Assembly: GCF_000424665.1 (NCBI RefSeq)
Contig: NZ_AUKI01000011.1
Coordinates: forward strand, 558,001 to 622,000
Length of the DNA: 64,000 bases
Source of the DNA: Salinimicrobium terrae DSM 17865
GTDB taxonomy: Bacteria > Bacteroidota > Bacteroidia > Flavobacteriales > Flavobacteriaceae
Direction: 5' to 3'
Every line of letters begins with the position of its first letter. Within the stretch, counting starts at the first letter, position 1. Shown here piece by piece: positions 1-9,441 of this stretch. Position numbers and translations under genes: made by a program. The notes beneath the pieces were generated by a model that did not search any database, had not been told where the DNA came from, and saw nothing but the letters and a program-made list of their open reading frames with translations.

Positions 1-308
1 TTTTCCCTGCCAAATACATGTTGAGTGCCATGAACTTCGTTTTAGGAGTTCATCCAGGGGTTAACACCTCGTCCTTTGCCTCGGGAGTGGGATCCAGATC
101 TCTTACTCAGGCGTATGGGGTTAACAGAGGTGATTTTTCACATATTCCGGGGGGAATTGGCTCGGGAACAGCTCTAATTCGTCCTGATTTCCCTGAATTG
201 CTTGAGTGGCCGTTCCTGTGGCAGCAAACGGAATACGTCTTAGGTGGTGGAACCACAGATTATCTCTTCCTGATCCTCGCAGCCGATAAACTGCTTAATG
301 AAAAATAA
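1..308 (+). CDS. GH9 family glycoside hydrolase, C-terminal fragment
   Basis: The reading frame is open from the left edge of the window, so this is only the last ~102 codons; an internal ATG at 18 is not the true start. The fragment contains YMLSAMNFVLGVHPG, a VGSRSLTQAYGVNRGD stretch and PELLEWPFLWQQTEYVLGG, the closing helices and active-site loop pattern of GH9 (alpha6/alpha6 barrel) proteins common in Bacteroidota. The usual HHR tract of classical GH9 cellulases is replaced by NRGDFSHIPGG, which in my recollection marks the exo-acting GH9 branch rather than endoglucanases. It ends 78 bp before the next gene on the same strand and may share a transcript with it. Substrate cannot be fixed from this fragment. 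Confidence 0.8.
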   Translation, partial: FPAKYMLSAMNFVLGVHPGVNTSSFASGVGSRSLTQAYGVNRGDFSHIPGGIGSGTALIRPDFPELLEWPFLWQQTEYVLGGGTTDYLFLILAADKLLNEK

Positions 309-314
309 ATTGTT

Positions 315-333
315 TCAAAAATGCCCTTTTTGA
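315..333. repeat. Palindromic motif, near copy
   Basis: TCAAAAATGCCCTTTTTGA sits in the gap between the GH9 fragment and the next gene. It matches the window-wide palindrome AAAAATGNCATTTTT with one mismatch in the right arm (CCTTTTT for CATTTTT). Confidence 0.5.
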
Positions 334-386
334 GAACCCAGTTTTAGGTCTTATAAAACCAAGGCTGAAGAAATTTTAAAAAAATA

Positions 387-2366
387 ATGATGAAATTCAG
401 ATTAACCTACAACCCCTTAAAAAACTTTATCAAGGCCGTTGCCTTTTTCGCAGTGATACTAATCTCCTGGAACTCCAGTGCTCAGGCCGAGTTTACAACC
501 TGGGGAAATATGACAGGAATTCAGGTAGACAATCAATTAATGGAATTCAATAGTAGTCTGGCTGTGGAAAATCAATGGGGCGATATATGGCGCACCCGGA
601 AAGAAGGTCAGGAAATTGATTTTAAAAGAAACGGAAACAAAAAGATCTTTTCCTATAAGATGGGAGAAATTGAATGGACAAATTCTATTGAATCTACTGG
701 AAAAGGCACTGCAAAAGTTGAAATTTCTTTCCGCTCTCCTAAAGACACTATTATTGACGGAGCTTACTACAGCATTGCTCTACCTGAAGAATTTGGACCG
801 GAAACAACTTTTAGTTTCATTGCACCGGAAAAAATCAGTTTGCAGGATATAAACACTAATACTTCCGAAGCACAGTATAAAGCCCCGGCCAATGGAGTGG
901 TTATCCAATCTCCTACCCGCAAGCTAACCGTTAATTTTGCCAAGCCAACAGAAGTTATTATTAGATCTGGAAGTAATGAAAATACCAGTCTTAAATTGGA
1001 TTTTGTTTTGGCTTCCGGAAATATTCCTGCCAACAAAACCTTCAGCAATACTTTTAATATTGAAGCAGAAGGGGATATTGACACTTCAGCCTTAAACCTG
1101 AAGATTTATCCGGAACAGGAAGGAGATAAATTTGCGGGAATTGGTGGTAATTTTAGATTACAAAATGCAAAAACAGACCCACAGGTAATTGATTATTCCC
1201 TTGAAAACCTCAGGGTAGCGTGGTCCAGGGTTGAGATGCCCTGGCGTGAGTGGCATCAAAATGAAAATGAAGATCCATTGGCAGAGGCCAGAAAGGGTAA
1301 TCTCCATCCAAAGGTGAAAGCAGCCATGGAAATGGCGCAACGACTCGACCGGCAGGGAATTCCGGTTATTCTGGCTGCCTGGTTCGCCCCGGAATGGGCG
1401 ATAATTGGAGAACCCTTTAAAGGCAAACATCCTGACGGCAGCATGGGAAATCCATTGGAACTGTCAAAAAAGGAAAAAATCTATGAATCTCTAACTTCTT
1501 ATATTTTATTTTTAAAAGAGGAATACGGCGTGAAAACGGTGATGTTTTCTTTTAATGAATCGGATCTTGGAATTGATGTGCGGCAAACAGCCGAGGAGCA
1601 CAACGAGTTGATCAAGGAGCTTGGGCGAAAATTCAGACAGGAAGGTCTGGAAACAAAATTTCTCCTGGGAGATACAGCCGATGCAAATGGTTGGGACTTC
1701 ACCACCCTCGCCTCCACCGACCCGGAATCAATTCCTTTTATTGGGGGAGTATCTTTTCATTCCTGGCGTGGCTGGACCCCCGAAAATCTCTTGAAATGGG
1801 CCGATATTTCCAATCGGGTAGATGCACCATTGTTTATTGGGGAAGGTAGTATTGATGCCGGCGCATGGAGATATCCACAAATATTTGAAGAGCCCACTTA
1901 TGCCCTGGATGAAATCGATGTTTACCTAAAAATTTTGAGAACTGCTACCCCACTTACAATCCTACAGTGGCAACTTACGGCAGATTATTCAGTAATGTCT
2001 GGAGGTGGAATCTTCGGCAATTATGAAGACGAACTCTATCCTACTCAGCGTTTTTTCAATTTAAAACAATTAGGTTCCACTCCCGAAGGTGTATTTGCAA
2101 TCCCCATCACTGCCGACAAAGATGAAGTGACAGCTGCCGCTTTTGGTGATCAAAGTAAAGGAAATTACACGATCCACCTGGTGAATAGGGGCGCCACAAG
2201 AAATGTAGACCTAACAGGAATACCATCTACTGTTAAGTCGATGGACCTCTACATTACCAATAAAAACTCCGGTTTTGAAAAAGTAAAATCAGTACCAGTA
2301 AAGAATGGCAATGCAAAATTCCTATTAGAGGGAGCAAGTTATGTGTCTCTGTTTAGTACAAATTAA
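387..2366 (+). CDS. Exported clan GH-A glycoside hydrolase (GH30/GH39-like, family unassigned)
   Basis: 659 residues with an N-terminal signal peptide (hydrophobic stretch about residues 15-30, ending SSAQA). Residues ~35-240 look like a beta-sandwich. The central part is a TIM barrel beginning near FAGIGGNFR, and the last ~80 residues return to a small beta domain. The acid/base is probably E391 in FSFNES and the nucleophile E486 in LFIGEGS, the Asn-Glu plus strand-7 Glu layout of clan GH-A. I cannot name the family; GH30, GH39 and GH79-like enzymes share this layout. It is on the + strand behind the GH9 fragment and is followed by a strong terminator, so it ends its transcription unit. A role in plant or algal polysaccharide breakdown is inferred from position only. 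Confidence 0.75.
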   Translation: MMKFRLTYNPLKNFIKAVAFFAVILISWNSSAQAEFTTWGNMTGIQVDNQLMEFNSSLAVENQWGDIWRTRKEGQEIDFKRNGNKKIFSYKMGEIEWTNSIESTGKGTAKVEISFRSPKDTIIDGAYYSIALPEEFGPETTFSFIAPEKISLQDINTNTSEAQYKAPANGVVIQSPTRKLTVNFAKPTEVIIRSGSNENTSLKLDFVLASGNIPANKTFSNTFNIEAEGDIDTSALNLKIYPEQEGDKFAGIGGNFRLQNAKTDPQVIDYSLENLRVAWSRVEMPWREWHQNENEDPLAEARKGNLHPKVKAAMEMAQRLDRQGIPVILAAWFAPEWAIIGEPFKGKHPDGSMGNPLELSKKEKIYESLTSYILFLKEEYGVKTVMFSFNESDLGIDVRQTAEEHNELIKELGRKFRQEGLETKFLLGDTADANGWDFTTLASTDPESIPFIGGVSFHSWRGWTPENLLKWADISNRVDAPLFIGEGSIDAGAWRYPQIFEEPTYALDEIDVYLKILRTATPLTILQWQLTADYSVMSGGGIFGNYEDELYPTQRFFNLKQLGSTPEGVFAIPITADKDEVTAAAFGDQSKGNYTIHLVNRGATRNVDLTGIPSTVKSMDLYITNKNSGFEKVKSVPVKNGNAKFLLEGASYVSLFSTN

Positions 2367-2400
2367 GGCCGAAATCCCTTTTCATTCTGCGCATTAAATT

Positions 2401-2428
2401 AAAACTCCTTATCATGAGGAGTTTTTTT
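2401..2428 (+). terminator. Rho-independent terminator
   Basis: Perfect 9-bp stem AAAACTCCT / AGGAGTTTT with a 7-nt loop, followed by a T run. It lies 35 bp after the clan GH-A gene. Confidence 0.85.
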
Positions 2429-2548
2429 GATTGTAGAGCGCGATATTACCTTAAAAAGGATTAACTCATACAATCATCCGGAGCTGCACCAGATCTTTCC
2501 GCGATTCCGGTAAATTAAAATGCCTCAACTGCTCATTCATTGAAATTG

Positions 2549-2586
2549 AAAATCCAGAAGTTGGCCTAGCCTAACTCCTGGATTTT
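2549..2586 (-). terminator. Possible terminator of the arabinose cluster
   Basis: 9-bp perfect inverted repeat AAAATCCAG / CTGGATTTT with a 20-nt loop, 35 bp past the stop of the symporter on the - strand. The T tract on that strand is short, so termination efficiency is uncertain. The rest of 2367-2620 shows no gene. Confidence 0.5.
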
Positions 2587-2620
2587 CTACTGCCACAGAA
2601 AAATATTTCCTGTTTTTTAA

Positions 2621-4234
2621 TTAACTAAAAAAGATCATAACTGCTGCCACAATGATTAGGATTAATATGGAGACAACAATATCCTTCCAGTTATAACTGT
2701 TTTTATTATTTCTTTTCTCTTCCTCAGAAATGGTCTGAAAAGTAAGGTTGTCGGTTTTTTCTTTGGCCGGAATAGCAGTAAGATGACTTACAACTACAAT
2801 CAGAATGATACAGAACAAGAAAAACCAGGCTCCAAAAGAAAGGAAGTTACTACCTCCAACAACATATAGGAAACCATCGGGATCAAGGGATTCTTTGGTT
2901 ATCTCAAGAACGATACGTACTGCACCCACAATAAGACCTGTAATTAAAGTCACAAAGGCTCCTGTAGCATTAATTCTCTTGTAAAATATTCCCAGAAGGA
3001 AAACTGCAGTAATTGGAGGTGCAATATATGACTGCACACTTTGCAGATATTCATACAATACTCCTGAAATGTTGGCCATAATAGGGATCCAGATAATTCC
3101 AATGATTACAATGATCACTGTGGCTATCTGCCCCGTTCTTACAAGTTTCTTCTCCGGGGTATTTGGTCGGAGCTTTTTATAGATGTCCACTGTAAATAAA
3201 GTAGAACAGGAGTTAAAAACAGATGCGAGAGAACTCATTAAAGCAGCAAGCAATCCTGCTGCAACAAGACCTCTTAGACCTGAAGGTAGTAAGTTACTCA
3301 TAAGAACAGGAAAAGCTTCATCTGGGGAATCCCAATGGAGTTCTCCTCTCATTTTAAGAGTAAGTGCAATGATCCCCGGAATAAGGAATAGGAATACAGG
3401 TAATAATTTTAATAATGCTCCAAAAATAGTTCCTCTCCGTCCTTCTTTAATATTTCTTGCCGTTAATGCCCGTTGAACAATATATTGATCGGTACACCAA
3501 TACCATATCCCCACGATTGTACTGGTGATCAACAGGGAAGGCCATGGAAAATCGGGATCTGTTGCAGGACGCCACATATCAAAATATTCGGGACCAACTG
3601 TGTCCACCATACTCTCCCAGCCTCCTACCCGATCAAGGCCAATAAAGGTTAATGAAGCGGCACCCAATACCAGGATTATAGCCTGCAGAGTTTCGGTATA
3701 TACCACTGCTCTCATCCCGCCAAGCACTGTATAAATACCAGTGAGAATAACGGTAGAAAGTGCCCCTGTCCAGAAATCTATACCTAACAATGCAGAAACA
3801 ACAATTCCTCCCGCGTAGATGGTTACCGAAATCTTTGTGAGCACATAAGCAATAATGGAAAAAATGGAAAGCACCCACCTGGAGCGGGCATCAAATCTTT
3901 TTTCCAGAAATTCGGGCATTGTAAAAACCCCGCTTCTGGCATAAAAAGGTAGGAATACCCATCCCAGGATGAGAACGACCCATGCCTGAATTTCATAAAT
4001 TAACATGGGGAGCTTGTCTCCGGCACCGGCGCCCGCCAGTCCCACGACGTGTTCAGAACCTATATTTGAGGCAAATATGGAGGCTCCCACTACGAACCAT
4101 CCAACATTCCTTCCTGCTAGAAAATAATCTTCTGTATTAGATTGTTTCTTTCTGATCACCCAAACTACAATCCCTAAAAGAATGGCAAAATAAATACCAA
4201 TCGAGAGCCAGTCAAAAGTATCTAAAGTCTGCAT
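2621..4234 (-). CDS. SSS family sodium/sugar symporter
   Basis: 537 residues with about 14 predicted membrane helices and the sodium:solute symporter signature, including SNIGSEHVVGLAGAGAG in an early helix, YTVLGGMRAVVYTETLQAII, and WYWCTDQYIVQRAL, a hallmark of the SGLT-like sugar branch. It should import a sugar with sodium across the inner membrane. It is the last gene of the - strand cluster, one base after the aldose epimerase, directly behind araB-araD-araA, so L-arabinose (or another pentose) is the likely cargo by context. Length is normal for SGLT-like proteins, and the cytosolic loop near KEKTDNLTF precedes the last helix. Confidence 0.93.
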   Translation of the reverse strand: MQTLDTFDWLSIGIYFAILLGIVVWVIRKKQSNTEDYFLAGRNVGWFVVGASIFASNIGSEHVVGLAGAGAGDKLPMLIYEIQAWVVLILGWVFLPFYARSGVFTMPEFLEKRFDARSRWVLSIFSIIAYVLTKISVTIYAGGIVVSALLGIDFWTGALSTVILTGIYTVLGGMRAVVYTETLQAIILVLGAASLTFIGLDRVGGWESMVDTVGPEYFDMWRPATDPDFPWPSLLITSTIVGIWYWCTDQYIVQRALTARNIKEGRRGTIFGALLKLLPVFLFLIPGIIALTLKMRGELHWDSPDEAFPVLMSNLLPSGLRGLVAAGLLAALMSSLASVFNSCSTLFTVDIYKKLRPNTPEKKLVRTGQIATVIIVIIGIIWIPIMANISGVLYEYLQSVQSYIAPPITAVFLLGIFYKRINATGAFVTLITGLIVGAVRIVLEITKESLDPDGFLYVVGGSNFLSFGAWFFLFCIILIVVVSHLTAIPAKEKTDNLTFQTISEEEKRNNKNSYNWKDIVVSILILIIVAAVMIFFS

Positions 4235-4235
4235 A

Positions 4236-5426
4236 TTATTTTACTGAGAATTTATAAGAAGTTGTAGAAGAATACCTTTCACCGGGTTTTAAAACTACCG
4301 ATGGAAAGCCTTCCTGATTGGGAGAGTCCGGATAATGTTGAGTTTCCATACAGAACCCTGTTCTCTTTTCATAGTTACCACCACCTTTTGCCGGTAATGT
4401 CCCATCAAGGAAATTTCCAGTATATAACTGAAGACCCGGTTCATTGGTATAGACTTCCATAAAACGACCACTTTCAGGGTGATAAGCAGAAGCTGCATAC
4501 CTCACTCCACTATCAGGGTTATTCAAAACCCAGCAATGATCAAATCCCGGACCTCTTCCCAGCTGCTCATTTGTCTCTTCCTGAACAATTAATTCTCCTA
4601 TCTCTGTAGGTTCAGTAAAATCAAAAGGAGTTCCTTCAACAGATCTTAATTCTCCTGTAGGAATTAAAGTTTCTCCAACCGGTAAAAATTGGTCAGCATT
4701 GATTTCTACTACGTGATCAAGAATTGTCTCACTGAAATCACCGGACAGATTAAAATAAGAGTGTTGAGTAAGGTTGACAATAGTTGTTTTATCGGTTGTT
4801 GCCTCGTACTCAATGTCAAGGGAGTTGTCTTCATTCAGAGTATATATAACCGTTGTTTCTAAAGTGCCGGGATAACCGCCCGCCCCGTCGGGACTCGTAT
4901 GGGTAAGTCTTAGAGAAGCCGAGTCTGTTCCCTCTATAGGCTCCACACTCCAGATAACCTTATCAAATCCTATTTCTCCACCATGAAGGTGATTTAGACC
5001 GTCATTGGTCTCCAAAACGTATTCCTCACCTTCCAGAGAAAATCTACCTTTGGCAATCCGGTTGCCATAGCGTCCAATTATTGCCCCGAAGTATGGACTT
5101 CCTTCCTCATATTGAGATATTGCGTCCAGACCAAGGACGACATCTTCATAATTGCCACCTTCGTCAGGAACCTTCAGGGAAGTAATGATCCCGCCGTAGG
5201 AGATCACACTCATTTCAAGTCCGCTTCCGTTTGTGATGATGTATTTTTTTACTGCTTCACCACCTGAGGTCGTTCCAAAACTTTCTTCAGTGATGCTGAA
5301 TTCTGTTTCTTCAACTTCGTTTTCAACGGTCGAAATGTTGTCTTTTTCAGAATTTTTGCAACTGGCAAAAATTAAAATTATGGCCAAAAATGCCGTTTTG
5401 AATAGATTAATGTTTGAAGTTTTCAT
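4236..5426 (-). CDS. galM: Aldose 1-epimerase (mutarotase), lipoprotein
   Basis: 396 residues. A signal peptide ends in the lipobox IFASC (C23), so the enzyme is predicted to be a lipid-anchored periplasmic or outer-membrane protein. The aldose 1-epimerase fold shows GRYGNRIAKG, the His motif THSYFNLSG and the catalytic Glu region KRTGFCMETQHYPDSPNQ. It interconverts alpha and beta anomers of aldoses, which speeds use of sugars released by the glycosidases upstream in the operon. It lies one base before the symporter and 18 bp after araA. A near copy of the palindromic motif falls inside its signal-peptide codons (5384-5402). Confidence 0.93.
   Translation of the reverse strand: MKTSNINLFKTAFLAIILIFASCKNSEKDNISTVENEVEETEFSITEESFGTTSGGEAVKKYIITNGSGLEMSVISYGGIITSLKVPDEGGNYEDVVLGLDAISQYEEGSPYFGAIIGRYGNRIAKGRFSLEGEEYVLETNDGLNHLHGGEIGFDKVIWSVEPIEGTDSASLRLTHTSPDGAGGYPGTLETTVIYTLNEDNSLDIEYEATTDKTTIVNLTQHSYFNLSGDFSETILDHVVEINADQFLPVGETLIPTGELRSVEGTPFDFTEPTEIGELIVQEETNEQLGRGPGFDHCWVLNNPDSGVRYAASAYHPESGRFMEVYTNEPGLQLYTGNFLDGTLPAKGGGNYEKRTGFCMETQHYPDSPNQEGFPSVVLKPGERYSSTTSYKFSVK
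5384..5402. repeat. Palindromic motif, degenerate copy inside galM
   Basis: CCAAAAATGCCGTTTTGAA, two mismatches from AAAAATGNCATTTTT, lies within the signal-peptide codons of the aldose epimerase. Confidence 0.35.
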
Positions 5427-5444
5427 TTAAATTGAATTGGTTAG

Positions 5445-6953
5445 TTACATTCCGTGCTGGAACAAGTGGTAATAAGCTTCATTAGCGTTAAGGGTATCTT
5501 TGAAAGTTCGCACCTTTGTATCCTGATCTATTACAAGAAGTTCGATTCCGGCGATATCGGCAAAATCTTCCAGAAATTCTGTTGTCAAAGCCTGCGTATA
5601 AACAGTATGATGCGCTCCCCCGGCTAGGATCCATGAAGTTGCTGCTGTGTCCAGATCCGGCTTTGGGTCCCAAAGCACCCGTGCTACAGGAAGATTAGGA
5701 AGATCTGCTTCCGGCTCTACTGCTTCCACTTCATTAACAATAAGTCTGAACCTGTTCCCCATATCAATTAATGAGGCATTAAGGGCAGGACCTTTAGGAG
5801 AATTAAAAACCAGTCTTACAGGATCTTCTTTTCCTCCGATACCCAGGGGATGAACTTCGCAAGACGGTTTTCCATCGGCAATTGTTGGACAGATCTCGAG
5901 CATGTGGGATCCAAGCACGTAATCACGTCCTCCTGTGAAATGATTCGTATAATCTTCCATAAAAGAGGTTCCCCCGTCCATTCCCGGGGACATTACCTTC
6001 ATGGCCCTCAACAGGGCAGCTGTCTTCCAATCTCCCTCGGCTCCAAAGCCATAACCGTCTGCCATTAGTCTTTGAACTGCCAGTCCCGGCAACTGCTTTA
6101 GCTCACCCAAATTTTCAAAAGTGTCTGTAAAAGCTTTAAAACCTCCCTCTTCTAAAAAGGCTCTAAGACCAAGTTCTATTCTGGCCGCCTCGATAAGGGA
6201 CTGGCGGTTTTTTCCGTCTTCTTTTAAGGAGTCTGCTAACTTATAAGAATCTTCATATTCTTTCAGAAGCTTCTTCAAATCTGAATCTGATACCGCTTCG
6301 ATATGTTTTACAACATCGGAAGAGTCATAACCATTGACCTCAACACCAAATTTAATTTGGGCAGCTACTTTATCACCTTCCGTAACGGCTACCTGTCTCA
6401 TGTTATCGCCGATCCTTGCCACTTTGAGATTCTGAAGTTCATCCCATCCTAAAGCTACTCTCTGCCAGTTACCCAATTTTTTCTGGGTAGCTTCAGTCTT
6501 CCAATGACCCACAATAACTTTCCTCTTTTTTCGCATCCTGGACATTATGAACCCGAATTCCCGGTCTCCATGCGCTGACTGGTTCAGGTTCATAAAGTCC
6601 ATATCAATCTTATCCCAGGGAATTTCAGCATTAAACTGAGTGTGCAGGTGACAAATTGGTTTCTTTAAAATGCTTAAACCATTAATCCACATTTTAGCCG
6701 GTGAGAAGGTGTGCATCCATGTAATAATTCCAATACACTCCTGTGCCGCGTTAGCTTGCTGAAGTAAAAGAGTGATTTCATCGGGAGTCTTTACCGTGTC
6801 TTTATGGATTATTTTTAAAGGTACAAGTTCACTGTTGTTTAAACCTTTAACTATTTCTGAAGAATTCTTAGCAACCTGTCTAAGTGTTTCTTCCCCATAG
6901 AGATGCTGACTTCCTGTGACAAACCAGATCTCCTTTTTTTGTATATCTATCAT
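5445..6953 (-). CDS. araA: L-arabinose isomerase
   Basis: 502 residues, the normal AraA length. It converts L-arabinose to L-ribulose in the cytoplasm. Visible family motifs are [11 protein letters not shown] at the N-terminus, the catalytic Glu segments [17 protein letters not shown] and [12 protein letters not shown], and the metal-binding His segments [10 protein letters not shown] and [14 protein letters not shown]. It sits between araD (9 bp gap) and the aldose epimerase (18 bp gap) in a single direction, fitting one transcript. Nothing is truncated or unusual. Confidence 0.98.
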   Translation of the reverse strand: MIDIQKKEIWFVTGSQHLYGEETLRQVAKNSSEIVKGLNNSELVPLKIIHKDTVKTPDEITLLLQQANAAQECIGIITWMHTFSPAKMWINGLSILKKPICHLHTQFNAEIPWDKIDMDFMNLNQSAHGDREFGFIMSRMRKKRKVIVGHWKTEATQKKLGNWQRVALGWDELQNLKVARIGDNMRQVAVTEGDKVAAQIKFGVEVNGYDSSDVVKHIEAVSDSDLKKLLKEYEDSYKLADSLKEDGKNRQSLIEAARIELGLRAFLEEGGFKAFTDTFENLGELKQLPGLAVQRLMADGYGFGAEGDWKTAALLRAMKVMSPGMDGGTSFMEDYTNHFTGGRDYVLGSHMLEICPTIADGKPSCEVHPLGIGGKEDPVRLVFNSPKGPALNASLIDMGNRFRLIVNEVEAVEPEADLPNLPVARVLWDPKPDLDTAATSWILAGGAHHTVYTQALTTEFLEDFADIAGIELLVIDQDTKVRTFKDTLNANEAYYHLFQHGM

Positions 6954-6962
6954 TTTAGTGAA

Positions 6963-7667
6963 TTATTTTTGACCGTAATAAGCATCTTTGCCGTGCTTAC
7001 GCTCGTAGTGTTTTTTAATAAGTGAATCTTTTAAACGGGGTGCCTCAGGATTTATCTGACGTGTCAAAAATGCCATTTTTGCCACCTCTTCCAAAACCTT
7101 ACTATTATATACTGCCTTGGCAGCATTTTCACCCCAGGTAAACGGACCATGATTACCTAAAAGTACCATTTGAACCTCGGTATGGGAAATCTGTTTTTCC
7201 TTAAAACAATCCAGGATTTGAATTCCTGTATTGTGTTCATAATTACCGGCTATTAGTTCATCCTTCATAGGAGGTGCGCACGGAATATCGGCAGTAAGAT
7301 GATCTGCATGCGTGGTTCCGAAAATAGGGATATCCCTCTGCGCCTGGGCCCAGGCTACAGAATAAGTTGCATGGGTGTGGGCTATTCCTCCAATATCTTC
7401 CCAGTTTTTGTAGAGGTACGCGTGAGTCTTGGTATCTGAAGAAGGTCGCATTTTACCTTCAACCACATTGTTCTCAAAATCAAGTATTACAATATCTTCC
7501 GGCTTTAGGTCTTCGTAAGGAACTCCACTGGGTTTTATCGCAAAAACTCCTCTTCCCCGATCTACAGCACTTACGTTTCCAAAAGTATAAATGACCAATC
7601 CAAGATTATTAAGTTGAATATTGGCCTCATAACACTCCTCTTTCAGTGTTTTAAATTGTGAAATCAT
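6963..7667 (-). CDS. araD: L-ribulose-5-phosphate 4-epimerase
   Basis: 234 residues. It turns L-ribulose 5-phosphate into D-xylulose 5-phosphate, the exit to the pentose phosphate pathway. The class II aldolase/AraD motifs are present: GNVSAVDR, KPSGVPYEDL, the zinc histidines in AHTHATYSVAWAQ and GTTHADH, and LLGNHGPFTWG for the third metal His. Its start overlaps the araB stop by 4 bp, a sign of translational coupling. An exact copy of the palindrome AAAAATGCCATTTTT lies inside its coding sequence. Confidence 0.97.
   Translation of the reverse strand: MISQFKTLKEECYEANIQLNNLGLVIYTFGNVSAVDRGRGVFAIKPSGVPYEDLKPEDIVILDFENNVVEGKMRPSSDTKTHAYLYKNWEDIGGIAHTHATYSVAWAQAQRDIPIFGTTHADHLTADIPCAPPMKDELIAGNYEHNTGIQILDCFKEKQISHTEVQMVLLGNHGPFTWGENAAKAVYNSKVLEEVAKMAFLTRQINPEAPRLKDSLIKKHYERKHGKDAYYGQK
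7065..7081. repeat. Palindromic motif, exact copy inside araD
   Basis: CAAAAATGCCATTTTTG: 8-bp arms around a single central base. It lies in codons for the KMAFLT segment of AraD, so it is held in coding DNA. Confidence 0.6.
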
Positions 7668-9349
7668 ATCAGCTGTTTTTTGGCGTTAACGGTTTCTTCA
7701 ATAAAGGAACTTAATTCCCTATATGCCTGTAAATGATTTTCAAGCTCTTCCAAATTTCCTTGCTGAGGATAATATTCTGCTTCATACGAACTTCCCAGCT
7801 TCCTTCCTGCCTCTATGACATTTGGGTAAAGACCTGCCGCCACTGCAGCATAAATAGCCGCTCCCAAAGCAGGTGCTTCATCTGAAGAAGCCACTTTTAT
7901 TGGCATTTTTAAGACATTAGAAAGTGTTTGCATAATAAATGGGGATTTCCTCGCTACTCCTCCAATTCCGATAACAGATTCAATTTTAACGTCCTCCTGT
8001 TCAAATCTGTCTACAATCATTTTGGACCCAAAACAGATTGCATTGACCAGGGCCTTAAAAATATGGGGGGCTTTACTGCCAAGAGATAAATTACTTATAG
8101 CACTTTTTAATTCCTGATTAGCATCGGGCGTTCTGCGTCCATTGATCCAGTCCAGCGCAACCGGAATACTTTCGGAGAGTTCAATTTTTTCAGCTTGTTC
8201 GGACAAGGTTTTTATGAAGTTTTGTTCAATTTCCTCTCTCAATTGAGATTTCTGTGCATCAGAAAGTACATCGGATGTGTACACCAAATTATCTAATGGC
8301 CATGAAAGGACATCCTTGAACCATGCCAGCAAATCTCCAAATGCCGATTGTCCTGCTTCCAGGCCAATTAGACCGGGAATAACAGAGCCATCTACCTGTC
8401 CGCAAATTCCCCTTACGGTGTTAGTTCCAATGACTTCTTTTGAAGAGACAATGATATCACAGGTAGAAGTACCCATAACCCTTACCAGCGCATATTCTTC
8501 AATTTTAGCTCCAATAGCACCCGCATGTGCGTCAAATGTTCCTACAGCAATAACAGTATCTGTAGTCAGTCCTAAGCGCTGCGCCCATTCTTCACTAAGA
8601 TTGCCGGCAACCTCATTTGATGTATATGTTTTTTCATAAAGACGATCTCTTAATTCGGCCAGGTAAGGATCCAGCTGTCGCAAAAACTCTTTAGAAGGTA
8701 ATCCTCCCCACTCCTCATGCCACATAGCTTTATGACCTGCAGCGCAACGGCTCCTTTTAAAGGATGCTAAATCGGAACTCCCACAAAGTATAAAAGTCAT
8801 GAGATCACAATGCTCCATCCATGAAAAAGCGGCATTTTTTACTTCCTGATCTTCTCTGGCGATGTGCAGAATCTTCGCCCAAAACCATTCGGAAGAATAA
8901 ATTCCTCCTTCATATTTGGTATACTCTTCACCTCCCCAATTTGCGGCCAGAGCATTGATTTCATTGGCCTCTTGAATGGCTGTATGGTCTTTCCATAATA
9001 CCATCATGGCATTAGGATTCTCTTTAAACTTCTCCTGCAGGGAAAGAGGTTCTCCTTTACTATCCACGGGTATTGGCGATGAACCTGTTGTATCCACACA
9101 AATACCCTTAACCAGTTTGGGATCAACCTTACTATTTTTGATCACTTCTTTAATCGTGTTTTCCAGACCCTCTATGTGATCTAAGGGATGTTGGCGGAAC
9201 TGGTTAGCGGCTGGTTCACAGAATTTTTTTGCTTTCCATCTTGGATACAGATAGACTGCTTTAGCAAGTTCTGCTCCGTCCCCGGTATTTATTAAAACAG
9301 CTCGTACTGAATCTGTCCCATAATCCAGTCCTATTACATAACTTTTCAT
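7664..9349 (-). CDS. araB: Ribulokinase
   Basis: 561 residues, FGGY kinase family. It phosphorylates L-ribulose to L-ribulose 5-phosphate with ATP. The N-terminal phosphate loop is GLDYGTDSVRAVLIN. The ribulokinase-specific motifs CEPAANQFRQHPLDHIEGLE, VCVDTTGS-like GICVDTTGSSPIPVD and ALDWINGRRTPDANQ are present, as are C-terminal GIGGVARKSP and DEAPALGAAIYAA. It overlaps araD by 4 bp. A 92-bp gap separates it from the upstream GH127 gene, the largest break before the sugar-catabolic half of the cluster, so an internal promoter there is possible though I see no clear box. Confidence 0.97.
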   Translation of the reverse strand: MKSYVIGLDYGTDSVRAVLINTGDGAELAKAVYLYPRWKAKKFCEPAANQFRQHPLDHIEGLENTIKEVIKNSKVDPKLVKGICVDTTGSSPIPVDSKGEPLSLQEKFKENPNAMMVLWKDHTAIQEANEINALAANWGGEEYTKYEGGIYSSEWFWAKILHIAREDQEVKNAAFSWMEHCDLMTFILCGSSDLASFKRSRCAAGHKAMWHEEWGGLPSKEFLRQLDPYLAELRDRLYEKTYTSNEVAGNLSEEWAQRLGLTTDTVIAVGTFDAHAGAIGAKIEEYALVRVMGTSTCDIIVSSKEVIGTNTVRGICGQVDGSVIPGLIGLEAGQSAFGDLLAWFKDVLSWPLDNLVYTSDVLSDAQKSQLREEIEQNFIKTLSEQAEKIELSESIPVALDWINGRRTPDANQELKSAISNLSLGSKAPHIFKALVNAICFGSKMIVDRFEQEDVKIESVIGIGGVARKSPFIMQTLSNVLKMPIKVASSDEAPALGAAIYAAVAAGLYPNVIEAGRKLGSSYEAEYYPQQGNLEELENHLQAYRELSSFIEETVNAKKQLI

Positions 9350-9441
9350 ATAATTTCTTCCTTTATAAAAAATTCAAAGCTTATTAATTTTAAAAAGTGT
9401 TCTGGATTTTCACCCCGACCACCCATATTTAATCTTCATTT

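Noticed and set aside
3183-3476. 97-codon + strand frame in the symporter gene
   Set aside because: Antisense to membrane-helix codons, which often leaves open frames by chance.
8277-8639. 120-codon frame on the + strand inside araB
   Set aside because: Antisense shadow of a well-conserved kinase gene; no family resemblance and no promoter.
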